From contig JABWDB010000007.1 of NCBI GenBank assembly GCA_019614645.1, positions 4,353,501-4,417,500 of the forward strand: 64,000 nucleotides of DNA. The letters run 5' to 3'. The position numbers and the translations under genes are program-made. A model generated the notes under the pieces. That model did not search any database. It worked only from the letters and a program-made list of their open reading frames with translations, and was not told the DNA's origin. This document shows, piece after piece, positions 44,948-55,949 of this stretch. Source of the DNA: Stratiolaelaps scimitus (Eukaryota > Arthropoda > Arachnida > Mesostigmata > Laelapidae). The first letter of the stretch is position 1, and every line of letters begins with the position of its first letter.

Positions 44948-45040
44948 ATATAGCGACTTTTTTTTTTTTTTTTCAGCTGACTCTCAGCTGTTCCCCTATC
45001 TGACAGGCCTCAGCTGCGGGTCAGCTGCATATAGCGACTT
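44948..45040 (-). mobile_element. tiny retroposed insertion with poly(A) and 12-bp target duplication
   Basis: The 12-base sequence ATATAGCGACTT occurs at 44948-44959 and again at 45029-45040. Between them is a run of 16 T (overlapping the duplication end) followed by about 55 bases rich in CAGCTG. Read on the minus strand this is a short body, then poly(A), flanked by a perfect target-site duplication: the signature of LINE-driven retroposition. The body is shorter than any usual SINE. Confidence 0.8.
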
Positions 45041-45969
45041 ACCTGCTAAGTCCGCTAGGTAAATACAATGACCGCTTGGACTGAGAACGACGAATGCCAT
45101 TTAGAAAAAAACCGTCCTTTTAACTACGTTCACAAAAGGGAGTTGTTGAAATTTTTTTAATGCTCTACAAGGAAGGCCACTGTTCTGGTCGTTTGTATTT
45201 GAAACGAGATCGCTGGGAAAATGCATGAAAAGCGCACCGTTGATAAAGGGCTAATTCTTCATCGATTAGATTAGATATCAAAATGACAGGCCCACTGAGG
45301 ATGATTCGATTCAAATTTAAACGAGTAGCATACTAATTAAAATACTTATGGAAGTCGAAGCACCAATCATCCACAATCGCGTTATGGACGATCTGAGCTA
45401 CTAAACAAATAGAGATGAGTATTAGCACATCTGCCAAATAAATCTGTGTTATATTTATTTTCCGTCAGGGCTACTGTTCTCAAGATGAAGATTGGTCAAC
45501 TGAATGTCAAAGGAGAATTTGACCTGTAGATACTTGGAAACTGCGTGGACTATTTATGCAAGCAACCAGTAAAGGTGATTTATTCCACTGAGAAATCTAC
45601 CCACCTCGTCGGGGTCTCACTAAAGCAAACGGTCACCGAAGACTGCCCTATGTAAGTGAGGTGGAAAATCCCAGTTGAAGTCATTCCAACGAACGTCAGA
45701 GAGGCTTCCTTGCCTCGAAATGCCTGGCGAGGCTACTTTATTTAGATTGCACAGACTGAACAACCAACACGTATACTGTTTACCTTCTATCTTTACAGTT
45801 TCATTCGATACTATCAGGCGAAAACAGAATTGGTTAAATATTTGATGAAAACAGATACTGTAAACTGGTGATATGAACCTCACTCGGTTCAATGTGTGTC
45901 TGGGTTTCAATGTGTTCAGTAAGGACTATGATATTCTAGGCAAGTATATATATATATATATTATATATA
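45041..45969. other. unassigned region ending in (TA)n
   Basis: No recognised gene. A TA repeat at about 45944-45968 abuts the Tc3-like element. Confidence 0.4.
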
Positions 45970-47530
45970 CACACCGCATCAAAAAGATGGCCCACCCCAT
46001 GTTTCAGATTTTTTTATCGACCGCAAGTAACACTGCAGTTTCGCTTTCAGTCATTCAAATATATCACATTTCAAGAACACATATTGGCTACGAACATATA
46101 TTGGCCACGGATATTTGGCTATCTAACTCAGATGTAGACATCTGATATCGGAAATTGTCGCTTTGAGGGTGCGTCAAAATGATAGCCCACTTAGTATTTG
46201 TCGAACACAACGGAGTTCTACCATCGTTCTCTTATAATTTTTTTTTAAATTTTACAAATTTAGTATTTTGTTGGGTCGCCGCCGTTCTCCAGAACAGAAA
46301 TTAGACGACCGGGCATAGATTCACAAAATTTGTGTATGTGGTTTTGATCAAGAGCATGTCATTGGGCTACCAAAGTTTTTTTGGCTCATGTAGTGTTTGA
46401 TACTGCTTGCCACTTTTAAAAAGAGCTCTCGACAAGACGCACCACAGGTTTTCTATAATATTCAAGTCAGGAGAGCGTGCGGGCCAGCCCAGTGACTAGA
46501 TGTTTTGAGTTTTGAAGGGCTCCTTAACAATTTCGCCGTATGAACTGGGGCGTTATGAATGCTAAAGGATGAATCTTTCAGCACAGATCTTCTCGCCGTG
46601 ATTCCTAAGTTGATCCTCCAACATAGAAATCTAGGCACGACCATTCATTCGCCCGTCTACGAAGACCAAATCGGTCTTCCCGTTGTAGCCAATACCGGCT
46701 CAAATCATCATACCAACACCTCCAGCCTGTCGTCGACTTAGGAGTTTATTTTCTTTTTTAATGTCGTGGAAATAATAAGAATGTCTATCGGGACCATCAA
46801 GGTTGAATCTCATTTGATCGGAAAAGAGCATACGTTGCCACTCCTCTGTAAACGAAATTTACCCACAAGTGAAACTCAATCTTGGATCTGTGTTTCAATA
46901 ATCAAGGATGTTTTCGTTTGAGTTTTCTATGAAAAAGATGTTCTGATGCCTGAAGACATCTTTGCAAGTTTCGGAAGTTCGTTTCGACTTCAGCCTCGGA
47001 TGCAATTTCGCGACAAGTGAAAAATCTGTTAGAGGCTTTTCCGGAGGAGGAAGCGTTCTTCTCGCGCTCTTACTGCCTAGGGTCGCCTTGGTGCATTCTT
47101 GGTCCCGTACTGTTCAGGATCCTTAAGAAAATTTTAAATCACCTCCCTGCTTCTTTGTAAAATTCGCGCGATTTCCGCTTTTGGCTTGTTTTTTCCATTG
47201 AGGTTGAAAATAATTTTTTTCTCATCTTCATGAAGTTGGCTGCCTAGGCCCATCATACTTTTCTCTGAGAAAGGGTCCAGAAAATTTGTACTAGAATGAT
47301 CTTACAACTCAGGTGCTTGTCGTCCCACTTGACAAACACTAGGTGGGCTATCATTTTGACGCACCCTCAAAACGACAATTTCCAACATCAAATGTCTACA
47401 TGTGAGTTAGATAGCCAAATATTCGTTGAATATCCTTGAAATGTCATTTATTTGAATGACTGAAAGCGAAACCGCAATGCTACTTACAATTGAGAAAACA
47501 AAATCTGAAACTATCTTTTTGACGCGGTGT
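45970..47530 (-). mobile_element. Tc3-like DNA transposon, near full length, inactive
   Basis: Long imperfect terminal inverted repeats (about 45970-46198 and 47315-47530) start ACACCGCATCAAAAAGATGG and end with the reverse, next to TA repeats. Each repeat contains two related sites: the outer one at the tip and an inner GGGTGCGTCAAAATGATAGC about 195 bases in. Tc3 of nematodes likewise has two transposase-binding sites per repeat. A minus-strand transposase starts at 47256 inside. Confidence 0.9.
46270..47256 (-). pseudogene. Tc3-like transposase
   Basis: The start MMGLGSQLHEDEKKIIFNLN and KPKAEIARILQRSREVI is a typical Tc3 N-terminal helix-turn-helix. Further on, in shifting frames, NAPRRP, then WQRMLFSDQMRFNLDGPDRH (first Asp kept; Glu changed to Gln), SYYFHDIKKENKLLSRRQAG, GMMIWAGIGYNGKTDLVFVD, GRMN and FSIHNAPVHTAKLL. 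In active relatives the last motif is QQDNAPIHTA, so the second catalytic Asp is His here. The third acidic residue region (SPDLNPIENLW) is decayed. Stops after REVI and elsewhere. It would be inactive even if the frames were joined. Confidence 0.88.
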
Positions 47531-48641
47531 ATATATATATATATATATGTTATAGTTTAGGAAAAGTTGACCCGGCTAGTCAACCACATTATCTTTGGCG
47601 TTACATGGACCCTCGTTTGCGGCTGGGGTGTCCCCAGCTTATATCCCGTCAGAAATGTTTCGGTTCTTGCCTGTATGGCATTACTACCAAACATTTTGGG
47701 CGGAAAAATCTACAGCATCATAAGACCCCGGCAAGCATATCTCGTATTATCCGTCTATTTATCCAAGCTGTGTAGATACGTACTCCGACGCTGCCGCCTC
47801 TGCCGTCATCGCGGGAACCCCGTCGTTACACAAAATCGATTCACTTGCTGATTGGACGGATAAAACCAGCTTCGTTTTTATGTCCACCTCATGTATCGGA
47901 CTTCTTTTCGCATGGAAAACTATATCTATGAAGATTATTCCAGTCCTCACCAGCCAACATCAGCGCCTCCTCGCCCTGTCGTTTTCCACTTCGTCTGAGA
48001 TACTGCAATCCCCGGTAAACGGTCCGCTGGTGAGCCCGACAACCAGCTCGTTGGCGTGTACGCCCTGTGGCGGTATTCATTCACGTACAGCACGAAATGT
48101 GACCGACGAATCAAGCGTCGCCGCCACGAACTGACCGTTACTCACCACCACCAGTCCCCGCCCAGAGTTCTTGCCTTCTTCCTTTCTGTCATCTTCGAAT
48201 TCAGCCGGTGTGCATCGTTTGTATTTCGTATTTTGATAGTCCCCTAGTGCGGCCGTTATAGGCGGATGACAAAATGGGCGAAATTACGCTCTGCTGCTTC
48301 CTGTTCGCTGTCACGAAGCGGGACGAGAGGCATTTCGAGTAGAGTATCTCGCGTGTATCGGAGACATCAAATGAATGCTCTGCTACAATATTCTGGAGGA
48401 CACGACCGACGTCAAACTTTGACAATTGAAGACTGCTGTCTGCGCTGGCCATGACACGGGCCTCCGTCGCAGAGACACTCCGATGAACTTGTTCGCCCAC
48501 AGCTCCCATTTCGCCATCGGGCGTTCCCTAGTTTCGGAGGCGATTTCAATTGTGTGTAATGGAATAGATTTTTGGCTGGTATAGGGTCCACAGTACGCAA
48601 CGTCCCAGAGGGCGAAAGTAACTGCTGGTCTCATTCCACAG
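47531..48641. other. unassigned region with coding-looking minus ORF
   Basis: A 102-codon minus ORF (48201-48509) and a plus ORF (47567-47851) with several hydrophobic stretches are not recognised. GC is moderately high. The region could hold a decayed gene, but there are no matching splice or promoter signals that I can defend. Confidence 0.3.
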
Positions 48642-48676
<35 letters not shown>

Positions 48677-48677
48677 C
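48642..48677. repeat. (AAT)n microsatellite
   Basis: About twelve ATA/AAT units; it produces poly-Ile or poly-Asn runs in ORFs that cross it, which are artefacts. Confidence 0.95.
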
Positions 48678-49169
48678 ATATCTCCGACTTCGTGCTTCTG
48701 CACCGATATGACTCGCCGCACCGGATCTTCCGTTCGCGACACTTCCGGGAGAAGAAGAAAAGTGTCATTTGCGTAGCGCGCAGCGCGATAGATAGAGCAG
48801 AGAGAATAAGAAGCTAGAGATAGACGCAGCAGCGAGTTCGCATGCAGCCAATAATGATGATCAGGCAAAATGAACGGGTGAAGATCGTTCTACGCGAGAA
48901 GAAGAAGCAGGACCAAGAAGGGATCCATAGCGTCCGTAATCATGCCTAATTGAAACAGATTTGGTTTAAGGGGCTCGTACGAGTCTCTGATCTGGCTTGC
49001 GTACAGCAGGTGCGTGTTTAATAATGCACGTATTATATCGATATTTTCTGATGTATCACCCAACGAACCAATATGGCGAAAAGCCCTCTGTCACTCGTTG
49101 ATAGAGAGCCCCACTATATAGCCTGGACTAGAGTCGCAAGGCCTTATTCAACTTAACCACAGCTTAAAT

Positions 49170-49241
49170 AAGAGAGCTTAAGCATTGAAAAATTGCAGCT
49201 CCTTAAATAAACCAATAAACATTTACCATTTACCATTTACT
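49170..49241 (+). repeat. LINE 3-prime tail, copy M3, with CATTTAC repeats
   Basis: AGAGAGCTTAAGCATTGAAA, AATTGCAGCTCCTTAAATAA, then ACCAATAAAC and a triple (CATTTAC) end. The core closely matches 62197-62257 and more distantly the tails at 13.6 and 15.4 kb. The short tandem end is typical for a LINE 3-prime terminus. Confidence 0.65.
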
Positions 49242-49911
49242 TTTGCCGGCAACCCAAAGTTTTGAGCGCTAAGATATTTAGTACGGGGGCGAGAAATTCA
49301 TATATGACAAAACAAATAACGTTTCCTACACAAAATAGATGACTTTTATGCTGCAAATAACGTGTCCTACGTAAAAAATTGACTCCGTTGGCGGCTGGGA
49401 AACTGCGAATTTGGCCATAGCCAGTCTGTTTACCCAGGCTGTGTCCCTGGACAGTGCGACGTCGCTAGCTGCCACCGAGGATTTGATCTCAAAGTCGACA
49501 ATGATGCAGAAATCTATCCTGTACCGAAATCTATCCAGCATGCCGAAAGCGAATGTTCTCCCTTCTGAGCTGCACACAGATCGATATTTGCAGCTAGTCA
49601 TGTAGGATGAGTTTAAACTATAATTCAAGCTACCGATACTGACCACAGCAAGATACTAGCACACTCAACGCGTTCTTCCTCTCAACGATAGCCTTGTCTT
49701 TCATGTTCTACGATCCATGCTGTGTCATCGCATCTGCTGTTGAAGCTGTGACACTTTACCGTTATGAGATATTTAGTGGCAATTGTTACAAGCACTGTAC
49801 CATAATACGACCGAATTTCGGTGCGTTTTCGCGTGGAGTAAACGGCGTCCTGTCGCGGATGAGGCAAGCGTCAAGTATTATATAATAGCTATTATCTAGC
49901 TGACAGGCTCT

Positions 49912-49949
49912 AATCCTAACGACATTACATATGTAACGTCGTTAGGATT
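49912..49949. repeat. 38-bp near-perfect palindrome
   Basis: AATCCTAACGAC faces GTCGTTAGGATT with TTACATATGTAA in the centre; only the A/C pair next to the centre breaks symmetry. Confidence 0.85.
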
Positions 49950-52418
49950 GTGAGTTACTAGCTGTTGTGCTGAGTGTGTATGTATATATACATTATATAC
50001 TTGCCAAAAGTAAGTATACGGTTTGGGTATCACAGAATACATAACACATAAACATAATCTACGCGTCCACAATGAGTTATCTGGCTTATGGTCCGACATA
50101 AAAGACCGAGGAAAAAAATCATTTAGAAACGATACACTCATATAAATGTCCATGTTCACATTAGTCATCCTTCATTCTGATACAGCAAATGCAGTCCTGA
50201 GGCAGCTCCTTCCTCTCAACTTTGAGGACAGCGTCCCCCCAGCAGATTTCAGTATCCGTGTCGCTATTTGTGGCATTTTTTCTACCGCAATCGTACCAAC
50301 ACTAATGTCGTTGCTGTTGTTGCTGTAGTGATCCTCGCATGAGCTGTGTAGACGATGGCGTAGTAGATGATTGCCGCTTACCCGGTGAAGGTCCTTCTCT
50401 TTCAGTTCACACGAGCGTTCTCTCGAAGCGGCTCCTTCCTATCTCCCTTACTCTATCTAGCTCGGGAACGCTGGTAGACCAAGCGGAGCCCGAAGTCTGC
50501 GGCGGCGTTAATGAACCCATACGAACCAAGCGGATCCTCTCCGTCCCTGTCCGTCGTGCAAGTCGAACCAAGTCATCCCCGATCTTCTCATCACTATAGC
50601 GGCTATGCCTGCTGCTCCGTTGTGTTTTCCCTACGCCCCGAGCTCCTCTGGCGGCCGACCCGGGCCTCTGGTTTCGCGGTCCATATATTAAGAGACACAG
50701 TAGGTTGACCGCGGTTGACCGCGAGGTCGAGTGTTGACCTCGATGATTTAGTTGCACACCACCATTCCCGGCTACTTCCCCTACCGTTAGGTGCGGTTTG
50801 TATGGCTTGCGTTATTACGGGGTTGGCCGAGGCCGTTCGATCCGCTAACGTTCTTTGGCGGTAAACCGGTAAGCGTACGTGAGTTCGTGCAAGCTGAAAG
50901 CTACGTCACTAACCGCCAAAACGTATGTCGTCGCAAAAGAGCCTAAGTCATAATATAACGTCTCGTCGGCTCATATAGCCCAGTGCGAATCACCAAGCTG
51001 TTGTTAAACGACCTCCAACACGGTGTAGGTTCGAAATTGCCCGCGTTAGGGAGACGAAATACATTCTACGTCATCGACAATTCTAGGTCGACACAGAAAC
51101 TCGATCTCAAATGAAAACGCTATAGAGAGTTATAAACGATACGGAGAGCGGACAAACCCTGGAGAGCGATTAAGCCAAACAAGTGGTACACAATGAATAA
51201 TTTAACACAGTCGATTGCACAGGGATAACACTCCTGACATAGACATGATTGTCAAGCATCAAATGTTGTTACTTACAAGTACACGAGCCTTTGAAGGACG
51301 ATAAGTGTATACGTACAAGTTATTTGAGACCGTTTGCATAACTAACAGGTGGCACATCGTTCGAATAATGCGTCCAGGGATAACGCCTTTTCAAGGGTAT
51401 ACCCGTCATCGGGTCCTATTGTAAAAGAACACGATGAGTGACCTTAACACATCAGATACAAGTTGTTCTACACATTATACCGAGTGGACATCAATGACGC
51501 GCTGTCTACAGCTATATATATATATATATATAATAGCGACCTGCATAGTAAACAATAGTATCTGCCATGATGGCCAACGGAATTGCCATGACGGGCACCA
51601 TACTGCACGTTGTGGATAGCTAGGTTCCAGTCGTATGGCTGTGGGCATCGCGTGGTGGACAAGGTAGGCAGTACCAAAAAGGGAGTTTTGTGGAGTCTGA
51701 GGTTCAAATCTGAGTGAAGTCATATTTACTTTTATGGGCAGTATCTCCGCAATAAGTTTTGTTAAGTAGTAGTGACGACTAATGTAGTCTGCGGCATAGC
51801 TACCACTGTGCAGAAAGGAAGGCACCGTACACCCCCTGTATGCGTCATAAATACAGCATGTTTACATACACGGGGCTTTCTACAGACACCCTATTGACCA
51901 CAGTAGTTGTTCACAGATGGGAAGTGGACTGAGGTCCTGTCCTAACCACGTCATGTCCGTACGGTGAGGAGGATGTGTGGTACTCGTGGCTGGGGTTGTA
52001 CACATCTCACCACCCTTACTGAAGAATGCGCTAAGCGATACCGGGAAGGGTGGTGCTGTTGAACATCGTCAACAGTTCCATAAGGGGGGCGACCATGATG
52101 TTGGCATGCATTAGCATACCAACAGCCTCCTTTAAAAAAAAAAGTTCCAGTCGTATCGATTAGGCTGGGTCTGAAAAATAAGCCCAGGAAGAAAAATGTT
52201 GTCGCTCTAGGGGGAGACAGTAAATGCTCGCGCTGGGACACCGGCTCAGCTATATAAGCCCCTCGTGAATCAAGTACCTCCGAGCCTTCTCGGGAGTATT
52301 TCTTCTTCCGTCATCTGTATAGCACGCTGTAGTCGAGCTGCGATCACCAATCGCGATTCTGGTGCCCGCTCATATGCCGCCCATCGCTAAGCCGTCAACT
52401 ACTTTGTCGTTTAAATGC
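49950..52418. other. unassigned region with GC-rich block at 50.3-50.9 kb
   Basis: Both strands of 50.3-50.8 kb have long ORFs (for example minus 50407-50757, 116 codons), expected in GC-rich DNA; no domain is recognised. A GGTTGACCGCGGTTGACCGC duplication lies near 50703, and inverted TTTGGCGGT/ACCGCCAAA arms lie at 50849-50863 and 50911-50923. A (TA)n run is at about 51512-51531. Confidence 0.35.
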
Positions 52419-52527
52419 TATCATTCATATTTTGTATGCTAGTATTCATTTTTACATATTTTATATACTAATATTCATTTTTATATATATTGTATGCTGA
52501 TATTCATTTTTACGTATTTTGTATAAA
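52419..52527. repeat. AT-rich minisatellite, period 29, about 3.7 copies
   Basis: The unit TATTCATTTTTACATATTTT followed by ATATACTAA repeats with small changes, ending GTATAAAGGG. Confidence 0.85.
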
Positions 52528-53821
52528 GGGATTATGTTTTTTTAAGAGGTTAAAGGTAAATCCTCCATTGACACCAGGCCTCACACTGAGGTATTTGCCT
52601 GGTAGTGTCAGACTCTTACTGACTAAACCCAGAACCGATTTTGACTTGGGACACTGACCGGGACTGTCAAAGTATTACTTCAGTCAGTGCCATTCCAACC
52701 ATGTCCTATCCCTCAGTTCCTCCTCTGGGGCGAACCCTCCCGCCCAGCGGGTTCTGGGCTCACTCACTTCTCTCATAAAGTTATTATGTAAACCGCCTGC
52801 AAGCTCGCCGGCTGGCTGTACCATTTAATGACGATCAGGGCCTAATCCCGCGGTACCAGGGGAACTAAGGTCAGGGGGCTCCACTCAAGGACGTATGACC
52901 CTGTACACGAAAGGGTTTTAATGGATGCGGCGGGGTCCTCGGGGACCAGAACGAGCTATGGCGTCTTGAAACACCACCTCCTCACATGACGTCTGGAAAA
53001 CACGGACTCCCCTTGTCTCAAAACACGACAGACGCGCTGTAAGTCGACCGTTCGCTCAAACGGGAATTTTTGAGAAACCTACTAGAGAACACTCTACGGT
53101 GTCGTGCCTAGACCTACGGGATTTTTAACAAGGTTGTTTATTTTTGGCCCCAGAGTTGAAGCGTAAACATTTTTCGAGCAAATCACCAGCACTGTCTATC
53201 TCATTCTGAGTCATCGCCGAAAAGTCTCGTACAATCTTAGCCCTAAAGGTATCTTGGAGCACAGCACCATCACTCTATTCGTGGTCTTTCCTGTACAATC
53301 AGGTGTTCGATGTGGAAACTCTGAGCCAACACATATTTCCCGACATGCTCATTCAGCGGCACCGCATATATTTCCCGAGATTCCACCTCCCAACCGAGCA
53401 AAGGAATTAGGAAACATTACGAGGTGAATTTCTTCTTAGTGTGACCCATATATTTCTAACCGATTGGCCAATAGCTGGACGACAATCAACATAATTGAAG
53501 AGTGTAATTGAAGAGTGCCAAAACCACAAGAACTAGATTTACGAGAATCGTCCTCATTATCATCTAGTCCCTTCTGGCTTCTATCTGCTGTTGTTATTGC
53601 TACCAGATCGAGCGATCGGTATCCTTTTTTGTGTAATGTATGTGAGTATATATATTTTTCTCTCGATCTATGAGATAAAATAGGTATTTGTATCGCTCTG
53701 TGTTTCAATACGTTTCTGTATGGGACTTTCTTCAATAATCTCGGTTTATTCCGGTGTACGTTAACAGCACCATCGTAGGCACATTTCGATTTGAGTTCCA
53801 TGTAATCTCAAAGTAAATATG
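52528..53821. other. unassigned GC-rich region
   Basis: 52.55-53.05 kb looks like a structured untranslated repeat (ACCAGGCCTCACACTGAGGT and similar short inverted pairs). A minus frame at about 53.40-53.13 kb reads DGAVLQDTFRAKIVRDFSAM and TQNEIDSAGDLLEKCLRFNS, which looks coding, but I cannot name it. The minus ORF 53436-53801 is not recognised. Confidence 0.35.
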
Positions 53822-54984
53822 GCAAGGCGTGCGGAAAGTCAATGGTACCTGGGAACGATGCAATCAGTGGCTCCTTGGTCGTTCGTAGCTTTTTGAACAA
53901 ACACAACTTCCGCTGTGATTTTTCTACAACATAAAAGAGGCGCTATCCTTTACTATCCCCGTGCCAGAGTCCCCGCTCAGGGGGTTTCGGAACGGCAGTA
54001 TTTGCGTTTCCCATTTGTGTTATGATACCTAATATCGTTATCGATTGCCTCTTCAGGCAAATCGATGTTTTCATCATTTACGCCACCAATTTATTATCTA
54101 AATCCATGGAAACAATCACAATCACATGGATTTCAATTTGGAGAATACGCAGATTGAATGCATCAATGAATTTCGTTGGCCTCCATCCAGTTCTCTATTC
54201 TGCTGGGACAGCACGGTGAGGTTTTGCGTTGTCATCGCGCTCTTTTGATGGCCGTGCCATTTGTCCACGGGTTTTTTTCAATGATTCGAAATATCGGATT
54301 GCATCGATTTCTTCGTTTTTGTGCAGTAAATCAAAATAACAAATACGTCGGTACCAAATATTCTCGCCACTGCCAACGGGAATGGCCTTTCGTCCGTTCA
54401 AAGCCGGCCGTTTTCTGGATCTCTCTCAGGCGGCTGCTACAGACTCAACAAAGGCCTCTTCGATCGCAGTAGGCTGCGGTTAGAATATGTCACACATTTC
54501 CATCTGTAGCCGCAGTCGGTTCGTGGGATGGGATCACTTTGCATTTTATTTTTGCAATTTTCAACGCTTTCGTCATAAGTTCGCGACAGGTGGTGCGCGC
54601 AATTTCAGAATAGGCCGCCGAAGAGGTTATGGTCCAGCCTTGAATGTTCTCAGAGACCGAGGTGATTGTCGCAATTCGTTCGTTCATAAGATATTCTCGG
54701 GTGAAGTCACCTCTGTGGTCTCCAACAGTCCGGACACCCCTCCTGAATGGATTGTACCAGTAGCAAACGTTGAATTGATGTTGAATTCAATATCGGGTGA
54801 AGGCCTTCCTGCCTAATATTTTCACGAATTTTCGATAAATTTCCTTCGGGCTTGTTCCTAGCCGAAACAGAAATTTAGTGTGCGCCACATTTTTCCTAAT
54901 ATTGACACCCTTCTTAGTCGTAACATTATTCCCGGACAATTGCTGTCGATTTAAAGTACTTAGATTTTTGAAGATAGCTTGCAT
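53822..54984 (-). pseudogene. mariner transposase, second family, degenerate
   Basis: Minus-strand frames in order: VAHTKFLFRLGTSPKEIYRK (first helix-turn-helix), WYNPFRRGVRTVGDHR, YLMNERIATITSVSENIQGW, SAAYSEIARTTCRELMTKAL (second helix-turn-helix), ALKIAKIKCKVIPSHEPT, later RDDNAKPHRA (second catalytic Asp in DDNA-PH), NWMEANEIH, AYSPNXNPCDCDCFHGF (third Asp), GGVNDENIDLPEEAIDNDIR and YHNTNGKRKY. The order and spacing are those of a mariner transposase. Stops and frameshifts occur between most blocks. A TGGCAAGGCGTGCGGAAAGT sequence at the left may be the terminal repeat; no partner is visible on the right. Confidence 0.8.
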
Positions 54985-55601
54985 ATGTCTTCAGACAGCA
55001 AACAGTCTTCTCATAGACTATAATGCAAATTGTGTAGAAGATCACTGCGACATTGCGGCGATCTCGACATGCATTGAACACTGCTGACACACGACAATGC
55101 CATATTTCAAGATCAATTTGAATGAAATTCCATAATCAGTTATCGACTGAGAAATACAAACTGTTCCAAAATATTTCCTATGAAAGTTATGTACCGTTTT
55201 GTAAAGTAGTGAAATGTCGTGTCTAACTCTTATTAGTGTTCCAGATTACTAATGAAAAAATCCCGTAACGAAGATATGACAGATGTCGCTCGCAGCCGCC
55301 ATCCCGCTTGCACATGTCTTAGGCATATTAAGTGTTTTATCTTTAGTGAAAGCTGACATTTGTGCCGTCATCTCGAAGTCGGGTATCCATCGAGATTCGT
55401 GACGTATTCGAAGTTTATTTCGATGTAATTTCGATGCAGTTTGCAAAAATTCGTTTCTGCAAAAATTTTTACGCCGTTTGAATTTTACACTATTTTCGCT
55501 GAAGAATTATGCATAGCTTTCAATATTATCAACGAACCGTGTCCATATGAAGTGTCCGTTTTTGGGATACTCACCCTGATCGAATTTCACTAAAAAGTTG
55601 T
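54985..55601. other. unassigned spacer
   Basis: No gene recognised; may include the decayed outer end of the mariner on its left. Confidence 0.35.
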
Positions 55602-55646
55602 CCCGCGAAAATGAGGCATCCTAACGGAATGCCTCATTTTCGCGGG
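55602..55646. repeat. perfect 17-bp hairpin
   Basis: CCCGCGAAAATGAGGCA (55602-55618) faces TGCCTCATTTTCGCGGG (55630-55646) around an 11-base loop. Confidence 0.9.
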
Positions 55647-55949
55647 TCAAGTCAGGTCATTCTTCACGTGTTCGCCATTTTGAGAGTGTGTACCTACCTC
55701 AAAACTTCATTCGTTGCGGACGACAACCTCTCGTAGCCTGGGAGCAGGGAAAAACTTACTAACAGTAGCATAACTAGTAGCTACCATCGATCTATTTAAC
55801 TCAATACTCGTTACATGTAGTATATACATGTATATATATTTTTTTTCGGATGTTCTCAACAATCGGCACCAAACCCAAAATGGGGTCCACTCGTTCAGTG
55901 ACAGCAGTGGTCGTAACTTCTACACCGGAACAATGCAGCTTCTACTCCG

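Noticed and set aside
47567..47851. Hydrophobic plus ORF that looked like a membrane protein exon
   Set aside because: No family match, no conserved splice site at its ends, and the opposite strand is also open.
48383..48868. 161-codon minus ORF
   Set aside because: It runs through the AAT microsatellite (poly-Ile), shares its body with ORFs in other frames and shows no domain.
51601..51720. tRNA-like B-box (GGTTC-AAATCT) with an upstream A-box-like stretch
   Set aside because: No cloverleaf can be drawn and the A-box is poor; at most a very weak SINE hint.
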